Below are positions 9,873 through 19,638 of a DNA stretch of 40,063 nucleotides, piece after piece; the stretch's first letter is position 1, and every line of letters starts with the position of its first letter. The notes below the pieces were generated by a model. The model was not told where the DNA came from and made no database searches. It saw only the letters and a program-made list of their open reading frames with translations. The translations under genes were made by a program, and so were the position numbers. This stretch comes from Lachnospiraceae bacterium (GTDB lineage: Bacteria; Bacillota; Clostridia; Lachnospirales; Lachnospiraceae), in assembly GCA_021205305.1 (NCBI GenBank), contig JAJPXU010000048.1, forward strand, positions 41,218-81,280, in the 5' to 3' direction.

Positions 9873-11098
9873 AAGACATGCATGTTTCCGACTCTGTCGC
9901 CTATGTCGGTGTGGATGATACCACACTTGACCTGTTCGAGAGTCAGTACAAAATACCTTATGGTGTTTCTTACAACTCGTACATCATTTTTGACGAAAAA
10001 ATCGCCGTCATGGACACTGTAGACCCGCGCGGCACAGACGAATGGCTGGCAAATGTGCGGGCAGCACTTGGCGAACGAAAGCCGGATTACCTCGTAGTAC
10101 AACATCTGGAGCCGGATCATTCCGGCAGCATCCGCCGCTTCGTAGAGGCGTATCCGGATGTCACCCTCGTCGGCAACCAGAAGACCTTTCCTATGATTGA
10201 ACAATTTTTCGGAATAAAGCTTGCAGCGGAAGCCGCCGCCTCTTCGGATACGTCCGCAAACGCCTCGAGCACACCGGAAGCAGCCATCCAGTCCGTAAAA
10301 ACGCTCACGGTCGCTGAGGGCGGTACGCTCTCTCTTGGCAGCCATACACTCCAGTTTTTCATGGCGCCATTCGTACACTGGCCGGAGGTTATGGTTACAT
10401 ATGAGCAGACGGAAAAGCTGCTGTTCTCTGCAGACGGTTTCGGCACATTCGGTGCGTTAAGCTCTGACATTGACTGGATTACCGAAGCCAGACGCTACTA
10501 TATCAACATTGTCGGGAAGTACGGTCCGCAGGTTCAGACCCTTTTAAAAAAGGCCTCCGGACTTTCCATCGCCGCGATTCTCCCGCTTCATGGCCCGGTT
10601 CTAAAAGAAAACCTTGGCTATTACATCGACAAATACCTTACCTGGAGCAGCTATGCGCCGGAAGAAGAAGGCATTGTGATCGCTTACGCTTCTCTGCATG
10701 GCAATACAGCAAAGGCAGTTCGCCGCTTTGAAGAAATTCTCCGGCAGAAGGGCGTCGAAAACATAGCTGTATTTGACTTAAACCGCGACGATATGTCCGT
10801 GGCAGTCGAGTACGCATACCGTTATGACCGCCTTGTGCTTGCCTCGGTCACCTACGATGCCTCGCTCTTCCCGGCTATGGAGGATTTCCTGTATCACCTG
10901 AAGATCAAGAACTTCCAGAACCGCAAGGTCGGCTATATTCAAAACGGCACCTGGGCTCCGGCGTCTGCAAAATTTATGAAAACGCAGATTGCCGGGATGA
11001 AAAATATGACCGAAGTCGACCCCGTCGTAACCATCCGCTCTTCGCTCAACGCGGAAAGTCTTGCAGAACTGGAAGCTCTGGCGGACGCTCTGGTATAA
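9869..11098 (+). CDS. FprA-type flavodiiron protein (A-type flavoprotein)
   Basis: Metallo-beta-lactamase-like HLEPDHSG and FSADGFGTFG, C-terminal flavodoxin domain IAYASLHGNTAKAVRRFEEIL; overlaps DUF4364 by 4 nt. Confidence 0.92.
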   Translation: MKDMHVSDSVAYVGVDDTTLDLFESQYKIPYGVSYNSYIIFDEKIAVMDTVDPRGTDEWLANVRAALGERKPDYLVVQHLEPDHSGSIRRFVEAYPDVTLVGNQKTFPMIEQFFGIKLAAEAAASSDTSANASSTPEAAIQSVKTLTVAEGGTLSLGSHTLQFFMAPFVHWPEVMVTYEQTEKLLFSADGFGTFGALSSDIDWITEARRYYINIVGKYGPQVQTLLKKASGLSIAAILPLHGPVLKENLGYYIDKYLTWSSYAPEEEGIVIAYASLHGNTAKAVRRFEEILRQKGVENIAVFDLNRDDMSVAVEYAYRYDRLVLASVTYDASLFPAMEDFLYHLKIKNFQNRKVGYIQNGTWAPASAKFMKTQIAGMKNMTEVDPVVTIRSSLNAESLAELEALADALV

Positions 11099-11214
11099 AA
11101 TATCCGCCCGTGCACAATCGAGTAGGAGATGGCCTTCTGCCTCCTACTCGCCGCGCGGGCCGGGGTGCGGCATAAGCCGCAAAATTCCTTGCCCGGGCCC
11201 TGCGCATTCAAAAA

Positions 11215-11239
11215 AGCAGCCAAAATCGGCTGCTCTTTT
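11215..11239. terminator. bidirectional terminator between fprA and rpe
   Basis: agcagcc (11215-11221) / ggctgct (11228-11234) flanked by A- and T-rich tracts. Confidence 0.75.
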
Positions 11240-11298
11240 ATCTCCAAAAACAATTTTTCCTTTTATTCGTATAGCAAAACGGAAACGCTCTGCCCATC

Positions 11299-11976
11299 TT
11301 ATTCGTATCCGTTGTATTCCGACATCACACCCAGCATTTTCTCCACATTTGCAGCACGATCACCGTTAAACACCGCAGAACCGGCCACGCAGACATTCGC
11401 CCCGGCTGCAAGAACCGTCCGCAGCGTCTTATCATTTATGCCGCCATCCACCTCAATATCAAGCGGAAGCCCCAGTTCAAGCGCTTTCTGACGAAGGGCA
11501 CGGATCTTTCCGGTCATCTCAGGGATATATGCCTGTCCGCCATACCCCGGATTTACCGTCATAATCAATACCATATCGAGATACGGAAGCACATAATCAA
11601 GGACACTCAGAGAAGTAGCCGGATTGAGCGCAACCCCCGCGCGCAGCCCAAGGCTCTTGATATCGTGAAGAACCCGCTGCAGATGTTTTGCGGTCTCAGC
11701 GTGTACGGTAATGCTGTCTGCGCCGCAGGCGGCGAAATCCGCTATGTATTTCTCCGGCTCAGTGATCATCAGGTGGACATCAAAGACGCTGTCCGTCGCA
11801 CTGCGGATGGAAGAAATCACAGGCATACCAAAAGAAATGCTCGGCACAAAAACACCATCCATCACATCGATGTGCAGGTAGCTGGCGCCTGCCTTTGCCA
11901 CAGTCTCTACTTCATTGCCCAGATGCTTAAAATCAGCCGCCAGAATAGACGGTGCCAGTATATTTTTCCGCTCCAT
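11299..11976 (-). CDS. rpe: ribulose-phosphate 3-epimerase
   Basis: LAPSILAADFKHLGNEV, YLHIDVMDGVFVPSISFG, MTVNPGYGGQAYI. Start at 11976 (MERKN), preceded by gggaga. Confidence 0.95.
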   Translation of the reverse strand: MERKNILAPSILAADFKHLGNEVETVAKAGASYLHIDVMDGVFVPSISFGMPVISSIRSATDSVFDVHLMITEPEKYIADFAACGADSITVHAETAKHLQRVLHDIKSLGLRAGVALNPATSLSVLDYVLPYLDMVLIMTVNPGYGGQAYIPEMTGKIRALRQKALELGLPLDIEVDGGINDKTLRTVLAAGANVCVAGSAVFNGDRAANVEKMLGVMSEYNGYE

Positions 11977-12000
11977 GTTTGTTCTCCCTGTATTTTCGTC

Positions 12001-12192
12001 GTTCTTTTGTAACAGTTCAGAACAGCATCGAAATGAAAAGACAGACTGTGCAGGTTTACCTGCTAAAGGCTGTATTTTCATTTCGGGATGGGCGAAACGC
12101 CCATCAAGCCTCAGACATATGACGCGTCAGCGGCATATAGCCTTCAAAGAAGGCGGTCTGTGGCCTGCTGTTCTGAATAGTTACGTTCTTTT
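12001..12192. mobile_element. MITE-like element A (12009-12184) with 8-bp target duplication GTTCTTTT (12001-12008 and 12185-12192)
   Basis: Ends GTAACAGTTCAGAACAGCAT (12009-12028) and CTGCTGTTCTGAATAGTTAC (12165-12184) are near-perfect inverted repeats, flanked directly by identical 8-bp gttctttt; related copy at ~25298-25431. Confidence 0.85.
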
Positions 12193-12275
12193 TATCGGTT
12201 ATCTTGCGTACTTCGCAGCGGATGCTAAAAAATCACAAGCAATTATTATAGTAAACGACGTAAGTCGTTTAACTT

Positions 12276-13217
12276 TCAATATTTCCGCCTGCCCTTCAGT
12301 TCCTCGGCCAACAGCTCATAGCTCTCATATCTTGCCCGGTGGATTTCCCCTTTTTCTACTGCCTCCTTCACGGCACAGTCCGGCTCTTTTAGGTGCATAC
12401 AGCCCTGAAACCGGCAAAAAGACTCATACGGAGCAAATTCGTGAAAATAGTCTTTCAATTCTTCGTATTCGATATCCTGTAAATAGAGGGAACTAAAACC
12501 AGGAGTATCCAGGATATAGCTGCTGACAGGAAGTTCTCCTTCCTGATCATATATATCCGTATCCGCCTCCGCATCTTCTTTCCCGTATGATTTCAATACC
12601 AATAACTCTGTGTGACGGGTCGTGTGCTTCCCACGGTCGATTTTCCGGCTGATCTCTCCTACTTCCATGTGTTCTTCCGGCAAAAAACAATTGGTCAGGG
12701 AAGATTTCCCGACTCCGGACGGACCTGCCAGCACAGTCGTCTTCGCTTCCAGAAGTACACGGATTTCATTCAGGCCTTCCTTCTGCGCAGCGCTTACAAA
12801 ACGCACTTCGCAGCCGCAGCCGCGGTAAATCTGCTCCAAATCCCGCGCCTGCCCTTCGTCGGCCAGATCGGTCTTATTAAAACAAATGATGACAGGGATC
12901 TCCTGACGGTTCATGAGGATCAGGAATCGATCCAGCAGATTCAGGTTAGGCTTAGGGTGTGTCAGCGCAAATACCACCATCGCCTGATCGACATTAGCGG
13001 TAGCCGGCCGAATCAGCATATTTTTTCGCGGCAGCAGAAAGTCAACATTTCCGGTCTGTTCTTTTTCATCCAATATGGAAATCTCGACATCGTCACCAAC
13101 AAGAGGCTTCACCTTTTCCTTGCGGAATATGCCCTTTGCCCTGCACTCGTAAACCTCTCCATTTTCGGCGTGAACGTAATAAAACCCGCCGACTCCTCTG
13201 ATTATCTTTCCACGCAT
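12276..13217 (-). CDS. rsgA: ribosome small subunit-dependent GTPase A
   Basis: Circularly permuted GTPase: CFNKTDL, AGPSGVGKSSLTNCF, ILDTPGFSS, CRFQGCMHLKEPDCAVKEAV. Confidence 0.94.
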   Translation of the reverse strand: MRGKIIRGVGGFYYVHAENGEVYECRAKGIFRKEKVKPLVGDDVEISILDEKEQTGNVDFLLPRKNMLIRPATANVDQAMVVFALTHPKPNLNLLDRFLILMNRQEIPVIICFNKTDLADEGQARDLEQIYRGCGCEVRFVSAAQKEGLNEIRVLLEAKTTVLAGPSGVGKSSLTNCFLPEEHMEVGEISRKIDRGKHTTRHTELLVLKSYGKEDAEADTDIYDQEGELPVSSYILDTPGFSSLYLQDIEYEELKDYFHEFAPYESFCRFQGCMHLKEPDCAVKEAVEKGEIHRARYESYELLAEELKGRRKY

Positions 13218-13316
13218 TCATCCTCCAGCGGATTTCCTTTTATCCTGAATGACTCCAGGCAGGACAAGTCCTGACCTACAGGCGATATCCGCGTTCTTCA
13301 TCGACTTAACCTTGCT

Positions 13317-15593
13317 CTACGAGGTAACCTCCGAAAATGCAATCCCGGAATACTCAATCTTGCTGATGACCTCCCCTGTGTCTTCATCCAGCAGGTAGAC
13401 ATATGCGATGCCCGTAGATACTCCGCTCGCACCTTCCACCTGGAGCGTATACGGAAAAGTCGTCGTTCCTTCAAAAACCGTCGTCTCTGTACCGTTCTGA
13501 TAAAGCGTAATCCGCACAGGCTGCCCGGTGTATCCGGACGGTGCTGTCAGAGACGCGTTGCACATCCAGGTACCACTGGCTGTTGCATCTGAGGAAGAAG
13601 TCGTACTGCTGCTGTCCTCAATTGTGATATTGTCATCCTCTGACGTACCGGATGAAGTATCCGGTCCTGTACTGATATAGAGAGTGACCGTACTTCCCGC
13701 GGGAACCTGATTATCTGTATCCTGAGCACTGGTACGCGTCACCATACCTTCACTGATCGTATCACTTGCCTCATAAGCGTAGGCTGCGGTCAACCCAAGC
13801 ATTTCCAGAGCTTCTTCTGCCCGTTCCACCGTATAACCGGTCAGATTCCAAAGGGTTTTGTATTCCGTCACCGTTTCTTCCGTCTCCTCCGGTCCCTGGC
13901 TGACATAAAGTGTAATCGTGTCGCCCGTGCTTACCAGTTCACCGTATTCCGGATCGGTCGATATAATATAACCGCTCGCTACGGTATCGCTGTACTGCGT
14001 CTGATCCACAGTGTATTTCAGCCCTTTTGTAATCAGAAGCGCCTGCGCCTGCGTAAGCGCCATGTTGCTGAGATTATCCAGAACAAACTCTGCTTCTGTC
14101 TCTGATTCCGTCTCAGACTCGGTCTCCTTTTCCGTCTGCTTCTCGCTCTCCGTCTCAGATTCTGTAGAAGTCTCTATCACGATATCTTCCCCATCCGCAT
14201 CTGATTTTTTACTGCCAGAGAAATTCATCAGTCCAAATGCTTTCGCCAGGAGCACCAGGAAGATAATGCCAACGATAACTGCAATAATAATCCCGCCTAA
14301 TGTTACCGCTTTCTCAAGCTTGGGATTCAGGTCACTGTCTGTATCATCGCTGTTTTTCCTGCGCGTCTGCGTGTGTTCAAATGACTCATCCAGCTGATAT
14401 CCTTCTTCCTGGCCGTCTTCCCCTTCATCGTAATCGTCCAGGTCACCATAAGCACCGTCAAAGGAACCATAATAACCGGAATCATCCATGCTTTCTGTCC
14501 GGTAGCCCGCATTCCAGCGCGTGCCGTCGTAAGAACTATCCACAGGAGAGACATCCTGATACTGGCTTTTCTGGTAATAGCTGCCCGGCTGATAAGCACG
14601 GCTCTGTACCGAACCGGTCTCCTGCGCATGCATATTTGCCGCCGCGCCTACATTCAGCGTCTCATCATAAGACGGCATACGCTGCTCCGCTTTAATCTGC
14701 GCCATCTCCTCTTTCGACATCACGATGGTCTGCGAAGTGCGGTCGGGCACCACCCAGGTCACAAAATCTCCCTCCGGATTCACCAGAGACTCCCGCAAAT
14801 CACGAATCAGCTCCGCCATATTCGGATAACGGCGATCCGCGCTTTTCTGCGTGCATTTCAAAATAATCTGATTTGTACTATATGGAATTTCCGGAAATTC
14901 TTCTTTCGGACCATGCAATTCATCCTGCAAATGATGCAGTGCAATCGCCACTGCTGAATCACCGTCAAACGGGACATGTCCGGTCAGCATCTCGTACATC
15001 GTAATACCGAGCGAATAAATGTCACTCTTCTCATCGCTGTACCCGCCCCTCGCCTGCTCCGGCGACGTATAATGCACAGAGCCCATCATAGTAGACGTAA
15101 TCGTATTCGAGGTTGCCGCGCGCGCGATTCCAAAATCTGCCACCTTTACCTTGCCGTCAGTCGAAATAATAATATTCTGCGGCTTCACATCCCGGTGAAT
15201 GATTCCATTGTTATGCGCGGCCTCCAGGCCGGCTGAAATCTGGAGCGCAATACTGGTCATTTCTCTCGCTGACAGATGCCCCTTACTCGCAATATATTCT
15301 TTCAGAGTAATCCCTTCCACCAGCTCCATCACAATATAATTGATCCCGGCTTCTTCCCCGACATCGTAAATATTGACAATATTCCCGTGCGCCAGACCGG
15401 CGGCTGCCTGTGCTTCCGCCCGGAACTTCGAGACAAGTACCTTATCGTCACGAAACTCATTTTTCAGCACCTTAACAGCCACAAAACGGTTCAGCTTATG
15501 GTCCTTTGCCTTATAAACGTCGGCCATGCCGCCGGAACCAATTCGGGACATGATCTCATACCTGTTCTGAATAAACACTCCTGCACTTAACAT
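13317..15593 (-). CDS. prkC: PASTA-domain Ser/Thr protein kinase (PrkC/Stk1 family)
   Basis: IGSGGMADVYKA, HRDVKPQNI, single TM, PASTA repeats; next to PP2C phosphatase. Confidence 0.93.
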   Translation of the reverse strand: MLSAGVFIQNRYEIMSRIGSGGMADVYKAKDHKLNRFVAVKVLKNEFRDDKVLVSKFRAEAQAAAGLAHGNIVNIYDVGEEAGINYIVMELVEGITLKEYIASKGHLSAREMTSIALQISAGLEAAHNNGIIHRDVKPQNIIISTDGKVKVADFGIARAATSNTITSTMMGSVHYTSPEQARGGYSDEKSDIYSLGITMYEMLTGHVPFDGDSAVAIALHHLQDELHGPKEEFPEIPYSTNQIILKCTQKSADRRYPNMAELIRDLRESLVNPEGDFVTWVVPDRTSQTIVMSKEEMAQIKAEQRMPSYDETLNVGAAANMHAQETGSVQSRAYQPGSYYQKSQYQDVSPVDSSYDGTRWNAGYRTESMDDSGYYGSFDGAYGDLDDYDEGEDGQEEGYQLDESFEHTQTRRKNSDDTDSDLNPKLEKAVTLGGIIIAVIVGIIFLVLLAKAFGLMNFSGSKKSDADGEDIVIETSTESETESEKQTEKETESETESETEAEFVLDNLSNMALTQAQALLITKGLKYTVDQTQYSDTVASGYIISTDPEYGELVSTGDTITLYVSQGPEETEETVTEYKTLWNLTGYTVERAEEALEMLGLTAAYAYEASDTISEGMVTRTSAQDTDNQVPAGSTVTLYISTGPDTSSGTSEDDNITIEDSSSTTSSSDATASGTWMCNASLTAPSGYTGQPVRITLYQNGTETTVFEGTTTFPYTLQVEGASGVSTGIAYVYLLDEDTGEVISKIEYSGIAFSEVTS

Positions 15594-15604
15594 ATTCTCT
15601 CCCC

Positions 15605-16324
15605 TTAAGCCTCAGCGAGAACCACAGAGATATTATCTTTTCCCCCGTTTTTGTTCGCTTCATTCACCAGATGCTGCGCCGCCTCCTTCGGTGAATGGCA
15701 TTTTTTGACTATCTGCAGAATCTCCTCGTCTTCGACCATATTGGTAAGGCCGTCTGAGCAGAGAAGAATATGATCGCCCGGTTCCAGCTTCACATCGAAA
15801 AAATCCACCCGCACAGGCGATTTCACCCCAATCGCCCTGGTAATGACATTCTTATCCGGATGAGACCGCGCATCCTTACGCTGTAGTTCTCCCATCCGCA
15901 CCATCTCTTCCACCAGAGAATGATCTCTGGTAATCTGAGAAATCTCCTGATCCATCAGATACAGTCTGCTGTCACCAACATTGGCTACATAAAGATATCC
16001 ATCCTTGACGACCGCGGCCACCACGGTCGTCCCCATTCCTTCCAATGCCTTATCTGTGGAAGCTTTCTCAATAACCCGGTCATTCGCAAAATGAATCGCT
16101 TCCGAGAGCAGCGGGATCGGCCTTTTTTCCTGCGCCTGTCCCAGATACTCAATCATAGACTCTACCGTGTAGCGGGAAGCCAGATCTCCCGCATTGTGTC
16201 CGCCCATCCCGTCCGCAACAATCATCAGATTCGGAAGATTTCCAACCGGCTGGTCGGAAGCATAAATAAAGTCCTGGTTAGACGCCCGCCTCTTACCAAT
16301 GTCTGTGACGCTGTAAACCTTCAT
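15605..16324 (-). CDS. prpC: PP2C-family Stp1/PrpC protein phosphatase
   Basis: RRASNQDFIY, IVADGMGGHNAGD, ILLCSDGLTNMV. Start at 16324 (MKVYSVTDIG). Confidence 0.92.
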   Translation of the reverse strand: MKVYSVTDIGKRRASNQDFIYASDQPVGNLPNLMIVADGMGGHNAGDLASRYTVESMIEYLGQAQEKRPIPLLSEAIHFANDRVIEKASTDKALEGMGTTVVAAVVKDGYLYVANVGDSRLYLMDQEISQITRDHSLVEEMVRMGELQRKDARSHPDKNVITRAIGVKSPVRVDFFDVKLEPGDHILLCSDGLTNMVEDEEILQIVKKCHSPKEAAQHLVNEANKNGGKDNISVVLAEA

Positions 16325-16449
16325 TGTTCTGTCCTTTCTCTGTAATCTGCGCATAAATCCTGCTTGTGAGGGTCCCATCTTTCTGCGCAGACCACGCCAC
16401 TATTTACAAAACCTTTTTTGTGCGACTCTTCATTATAAAGTACAGGACT

Positions 16450-17556
16450 TTATCGTGCCTGCTCCATGTACCCCTTGCGGAGCTGTCCGCAGGCGCCGCT
16501 TATGTCGCGTCCCATCTCTCTTCTTATACTAACAGCTTTCCCGTATTTTTCAAGCTTATTTTTAAATGCAATCACTACCTGACGGTCAGGCTGCGTATAA
16601 TCCCGTTCCCTGATTGGATTCACCGGGATCAGATTGATATGGCAGCTCATTCCTCCAAGCATTTTCGCAAGGCGTTCCGCGTCTTCCTGTGAGTCATTCA
16701 CCCCGCCTACCAGACTATACTCAAACGTAACTCTCCGTCCGGTCTGCTCAAAATAATACCGGCAGGCGTCAATCACATCGTTCAATTCATATTGATAGGC
16801 AACCGGCATCAGTGCCTTTCGTTTTTCCTGTGAGGAAGCGTGCAAAGAGAGCGCAAGCGTAATCTGCAGCCGTTCCTGCGCCAGTTCACGGATTTTTTCT
16901 ACAAGTCCACAGGTCGATACCGTAATATTTCGCTGACTGATATTCAGACCATTTTCATCCGATAAAAGCCGGATAAAGCGAAGCAGGTTGTCATAATTAT
17001 CCAAAGGTTCTCCAGTTCCCATAACCACCAGATGGGAAACGCGCTCCCCAGTCAGCCGCTGGATCGCGTAAACCTGGTCGAGCATCTCCGATGGAAGCAG
17101 ATTTCTCGTAAGTCCCCCGATTGTAGAGGCACAGAACCGACAGCCCATCCGACAGCCGACTTGAGAAGAAATACAGACCGAATTTCCAAAATGATAGCGC
17201 ATCAGTACACTCTCGATCACATTGCCATCAGCGAGACCAAACAGATATTTTTCTGTCCCGTCCACCTCTGAAACGAGTCGCTCCACCAGCGTATGCGCGG
17301 TATATGTATATTTTTCACGAAGCTTTTCCCGAAAAGCTTTCGGCAGATTCGTCATCTCATCGTACTCGCGCGCCAGCTTCTGGTGCATCCACTGATACAG
17401 CTGCTTTGCGCGGAATGGTTTTTCACCAAGTGCGGTCACCTCCGCGGTAAGCTCTTCCAGTGTCAGAGATTTTATATCCGTCTTGGGCTCCATCACCGCA
17501 TTTCTCATTTCCGGTTCCAAATTTGCCGCTGTTTCTTTGCCAGCTTGTTCCTGCAT
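16450..17556 (-). CDS. rlmN: 23S rRNA (adenine(2503)-C(2))-methyltransferase
   Basis: Radical SAM CRMGCRFCAS, MGTGEPLDNYDN, FEYSLVGGVNDS. Confidence 0.95.
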   Translation of the reverse strand: MQEQAGKETAANLEPEMRNAVMEPKTDIKSLTLEELTAEVTALGEKPFRAKQLYQWMHQKLAREYDEMTNLPKAFREKLREKYTYTAHTLVERLVSEVDGTEKYLFGLADGNVIESVLMRYHFGNSVCISSQVGCRMGCRFCASTIGGLTRNLLPSEMLDQVYAIQRLTGERVSHLVVMGTGEPLDNYDNLLRFIRLLSDENGLNISQRNITVSTCGLVEKIRELAQERLQITLALSLHASSQEKRKALMPVAYQYELNDVIDACRYYFEQTGRRVTFEYSLVGGVNDSQEDAERLAKMLGGMSCHINLIPVNPIRERDYTQPDRQVVIAFKNKLEKYGKAVSIRREMGRDISGACGQLRKGYMEQAR

Positions 17557-17559
17557 GAT

Positions 17560-18912
17560 TCAGTTCCTCCCAAGGCGCGCGATAAAAAATCCGTCGGACT
17601 GGTGTACACCCGGCAAGAGTTGAATAAATCCGCCCGCGGTCGTGCGGCATTTCAATTCCTCGCAAATATACGGATCAATGCTCTCAAGATGAAATGGAAA
17701 GTTTTCCAAAAACCATTTGATGTTGTACTGATTCTCATCGGCTCCTACCGTACAGGTACTGTAAATCAAAGTCCCGCCCGGGCGGACATAATTCTGCACA
17801 TTCTGAAGAATCCGCCGCTGCAGCCGGATAATATCCTGCTGCTGCTTTTCCGACATTTTATATTTGATATCCTGTTTTTTGCGGATCACACCGAGGCCGG
17901 AACAGGGGACATCCGCCAGCACAATATCGGCCTTTCCTCTGGACTCCTCGTCCATCACGGTCGCATCCATCCGCATCGCACGGATATTAATTGCCTCCGT
18001 CCGCTCGATGTTTTCCTGCATCATCTGCACCTTGCGCTCAGAGATATCCCGCGCCTCCACATAACCGCTGCCCATTAGCTTATCTGAGATATGCAGGCTC
18101 TTTCCTCCGGGAGCCGCACAGACATCAATGCAATAGTCCCCCCAGTTCGGCGCAGCTACCTCTGCTACAAGCATAGAACTGATATCCTGCACTTGAATCC
18201 ATCCCTTGCGAAACGCAGAAATAGCTCCAATATAATTGTAATCCGATATTTCCAACGCGTAATCGAGATAAGGGTGCTGCTTTACCGTGATGTTCTGTGC
18301 AGTGAGCTCCTGCACGATCTCTTCTTTGGATGCTTTTGCCAGATTACAGTGCACTACCGTGCCTTTACTTATATGGGAATCCCGGCACATAATCTCCGTC
18401 GTCTCATAACCGAACTGTGTCACCCACTTATTGATCATCCAGATAGGAAACGAATATTTGACAGACAGATAGCGCATGGGCTCCCGCTGGGGATCCGGAT
18501 AGCGCACCTGGGAAAGCCTGCGCGCAGTATTGCGCAACACGCCGTTAACAAAGCCCTTCAGATTGTAAAACCCTTTTTTCTGCGCCAGCCGAACGGCCTC
18601 GTTGCAGACCGCGGAATCGGGCACGCTGTCCATATATTTGAGCTGATACACGGACATGCGCAGCAGGTTACGAATCAATGGCTTCATATTATAAACCGGC
18701 ACATTGGAAAACTGCTCAATAATATAATCGATCTGGATCATGTGCTCCAGTGTGCCTTCTACGACTCTCGTGATAAACGCGCGGTCCCGCTTTTCCAGAT
18801 ACTGGTATTTCTCCAGCGTCTCCCGCAATACCACATGGCTGTATGCCTCTTCCTCGGTGATTTCCATCAGCATACCAAGACATATTTCACGAATATTTAC
18901 CGGTTTCGTCAT
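17560..18912 (-). CDS. rsmB: 16S rRNA (cytosine(967)-C(5))-methyltransferase
   Basis: NusB-like N-terminus and NOL1/NOP2/sun domain: CIDVCAAPGGKSLHI, ADVPCSGLGVIRKKQDIKY, IYSTCTV. Confidence 0.93.
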   Translation of the reverse strand: MTKPVNIREICLGMLMEITEEEAYSHVVLRETLEKYQYLEKRDRAFITRVVEGTLEHMIQIDYIIEQFSNVPVYNMKPLIRNLLRMSVYQLKYMDSVPDSAVCNEAVRLAQKKGFYNLKGFVNGVLRNTARRLSQVRYPDPQREPMRYLSVKYSFPIWMINKWVTQFGYETTEIMCRDSHISKGTVVHCNLAKASKEEIVQELTAQNITVKQHPYLDYALEISDYNYIGAISAFRKGWIQVQDISSMLVAEVAAPNWGDYCIDVCAAPGGKSLHISDKLMGSGYVEARDISERKVQMMQENIERTEAINIRAMRMDATVMDEESRGKADIVLADVPCSGLGVIRKKQDIKYKMSEKQQQDIIRLQRRILQNVQNYVRPGGTLIYSTCTVGADENQYNIKWFLENFPFHLESIDPYICEELKCRTTAGGFIQLLPGVHQSDGFFIARLGRN

Positions 18913-19607
18913 CTGCGCCGTCTCCCTCCTGACAAAAGCACCAGCCGCAGCAGCTGCAGCCCAGAAGCCGCAAGACTGGCTACATATGTCAATGCCGCCG
19001 CCCCGAGCACTTTTCGCCCAGCCGCTATCTCCTGGTCTCCCAGAATATGTGTATCTTCCAGAATCCGCAGAGCACGGGAGGAAGCATTAAACTCTACCGG
19101 CAGTGTCACCAGCTGAAACAGTACCGCCAGCGTAAACAATACAATTCCTGCCGTAATCAGCGGCTGAAAGGATAAAATCCACCCAAACAGAAAAATCGGC
19201 CATCCCAACGAAGAGCCAAAATTTGCCACCGGCACCAGCGAGCTGCGAAACGCGAGCGGCGCGTACCCCACCTGATCCTGCACCGCATGCCCGCACTCAT
19301 GCGCCGCCACGCAGACTGCCGCAACAGAGCTCGAGCCATAGGTGCTGTTTGAAAGGCGCAGCGTCTTTGTGCGCGGATCATAATGATCCGTCAGTTCACC
19401 GGACACCCGCTCAATCCGCACGTCGTAAAGTCCGGCACTCTGCAGCACCTTCTGCGCCGCCATCGCCCCGGTCAGGCTGCGCATACTGCGCACATTGTCA
19501 TATTTACGGAATGTATTTTTCACATGAGCCGATGCGGCCAGAGAAAGCACCAGCCCGATTATTACCAGCAGATACGTCCAGTCAAATCCGTAATATCCAT
19601 AATACAT
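18909..19607 (-). CDS. zinc metallopeptidase, YugP-like, multi-TM
   Basis: AAHECGHAVQDQ (HExxH) with several TM segments; 4-nt overlap with rsmB. Confidence 0.88.
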   Translation of the reverse strand: MYYGYYGFDWTYLLVIIGLVLSLAASAHVKNTFRKYDNVRSMRSLTGAMAAQKVLQSAGLYDVRIERVSGELTDHYDPRTKTLRLSNSTYGSSSVAAVCVAAHECGHAVQDQVGYAPLAFRSSLVPVANFGSSLGWPIFLFGWILSFQPLITAGIVLFTLAVLFQLVTLPVEFNASSRALRILEDTHILGDQEIAAGRKVLGAAALTYVASLAASGLQLLRLVLLSGGRRRR

Positions 19608-19638
19608 TGGGCACTCCTCCTCATTTCAGCAAAGCTTT

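Noticed and set aside
11061-11491. ORFs of 102-120 aa in the fprA-rpe intergenic region and 104-aa minus ORF
   Set aside because: Run through palindromic/terminator sequence and into rpe antisense; probably repeat-derived artefacts.
18091-19116. 341-aa plus-strand ORF opposite rsmB/yugP
   Set aside because: Spans two well-supported minus-strand genes; shadow ORF.
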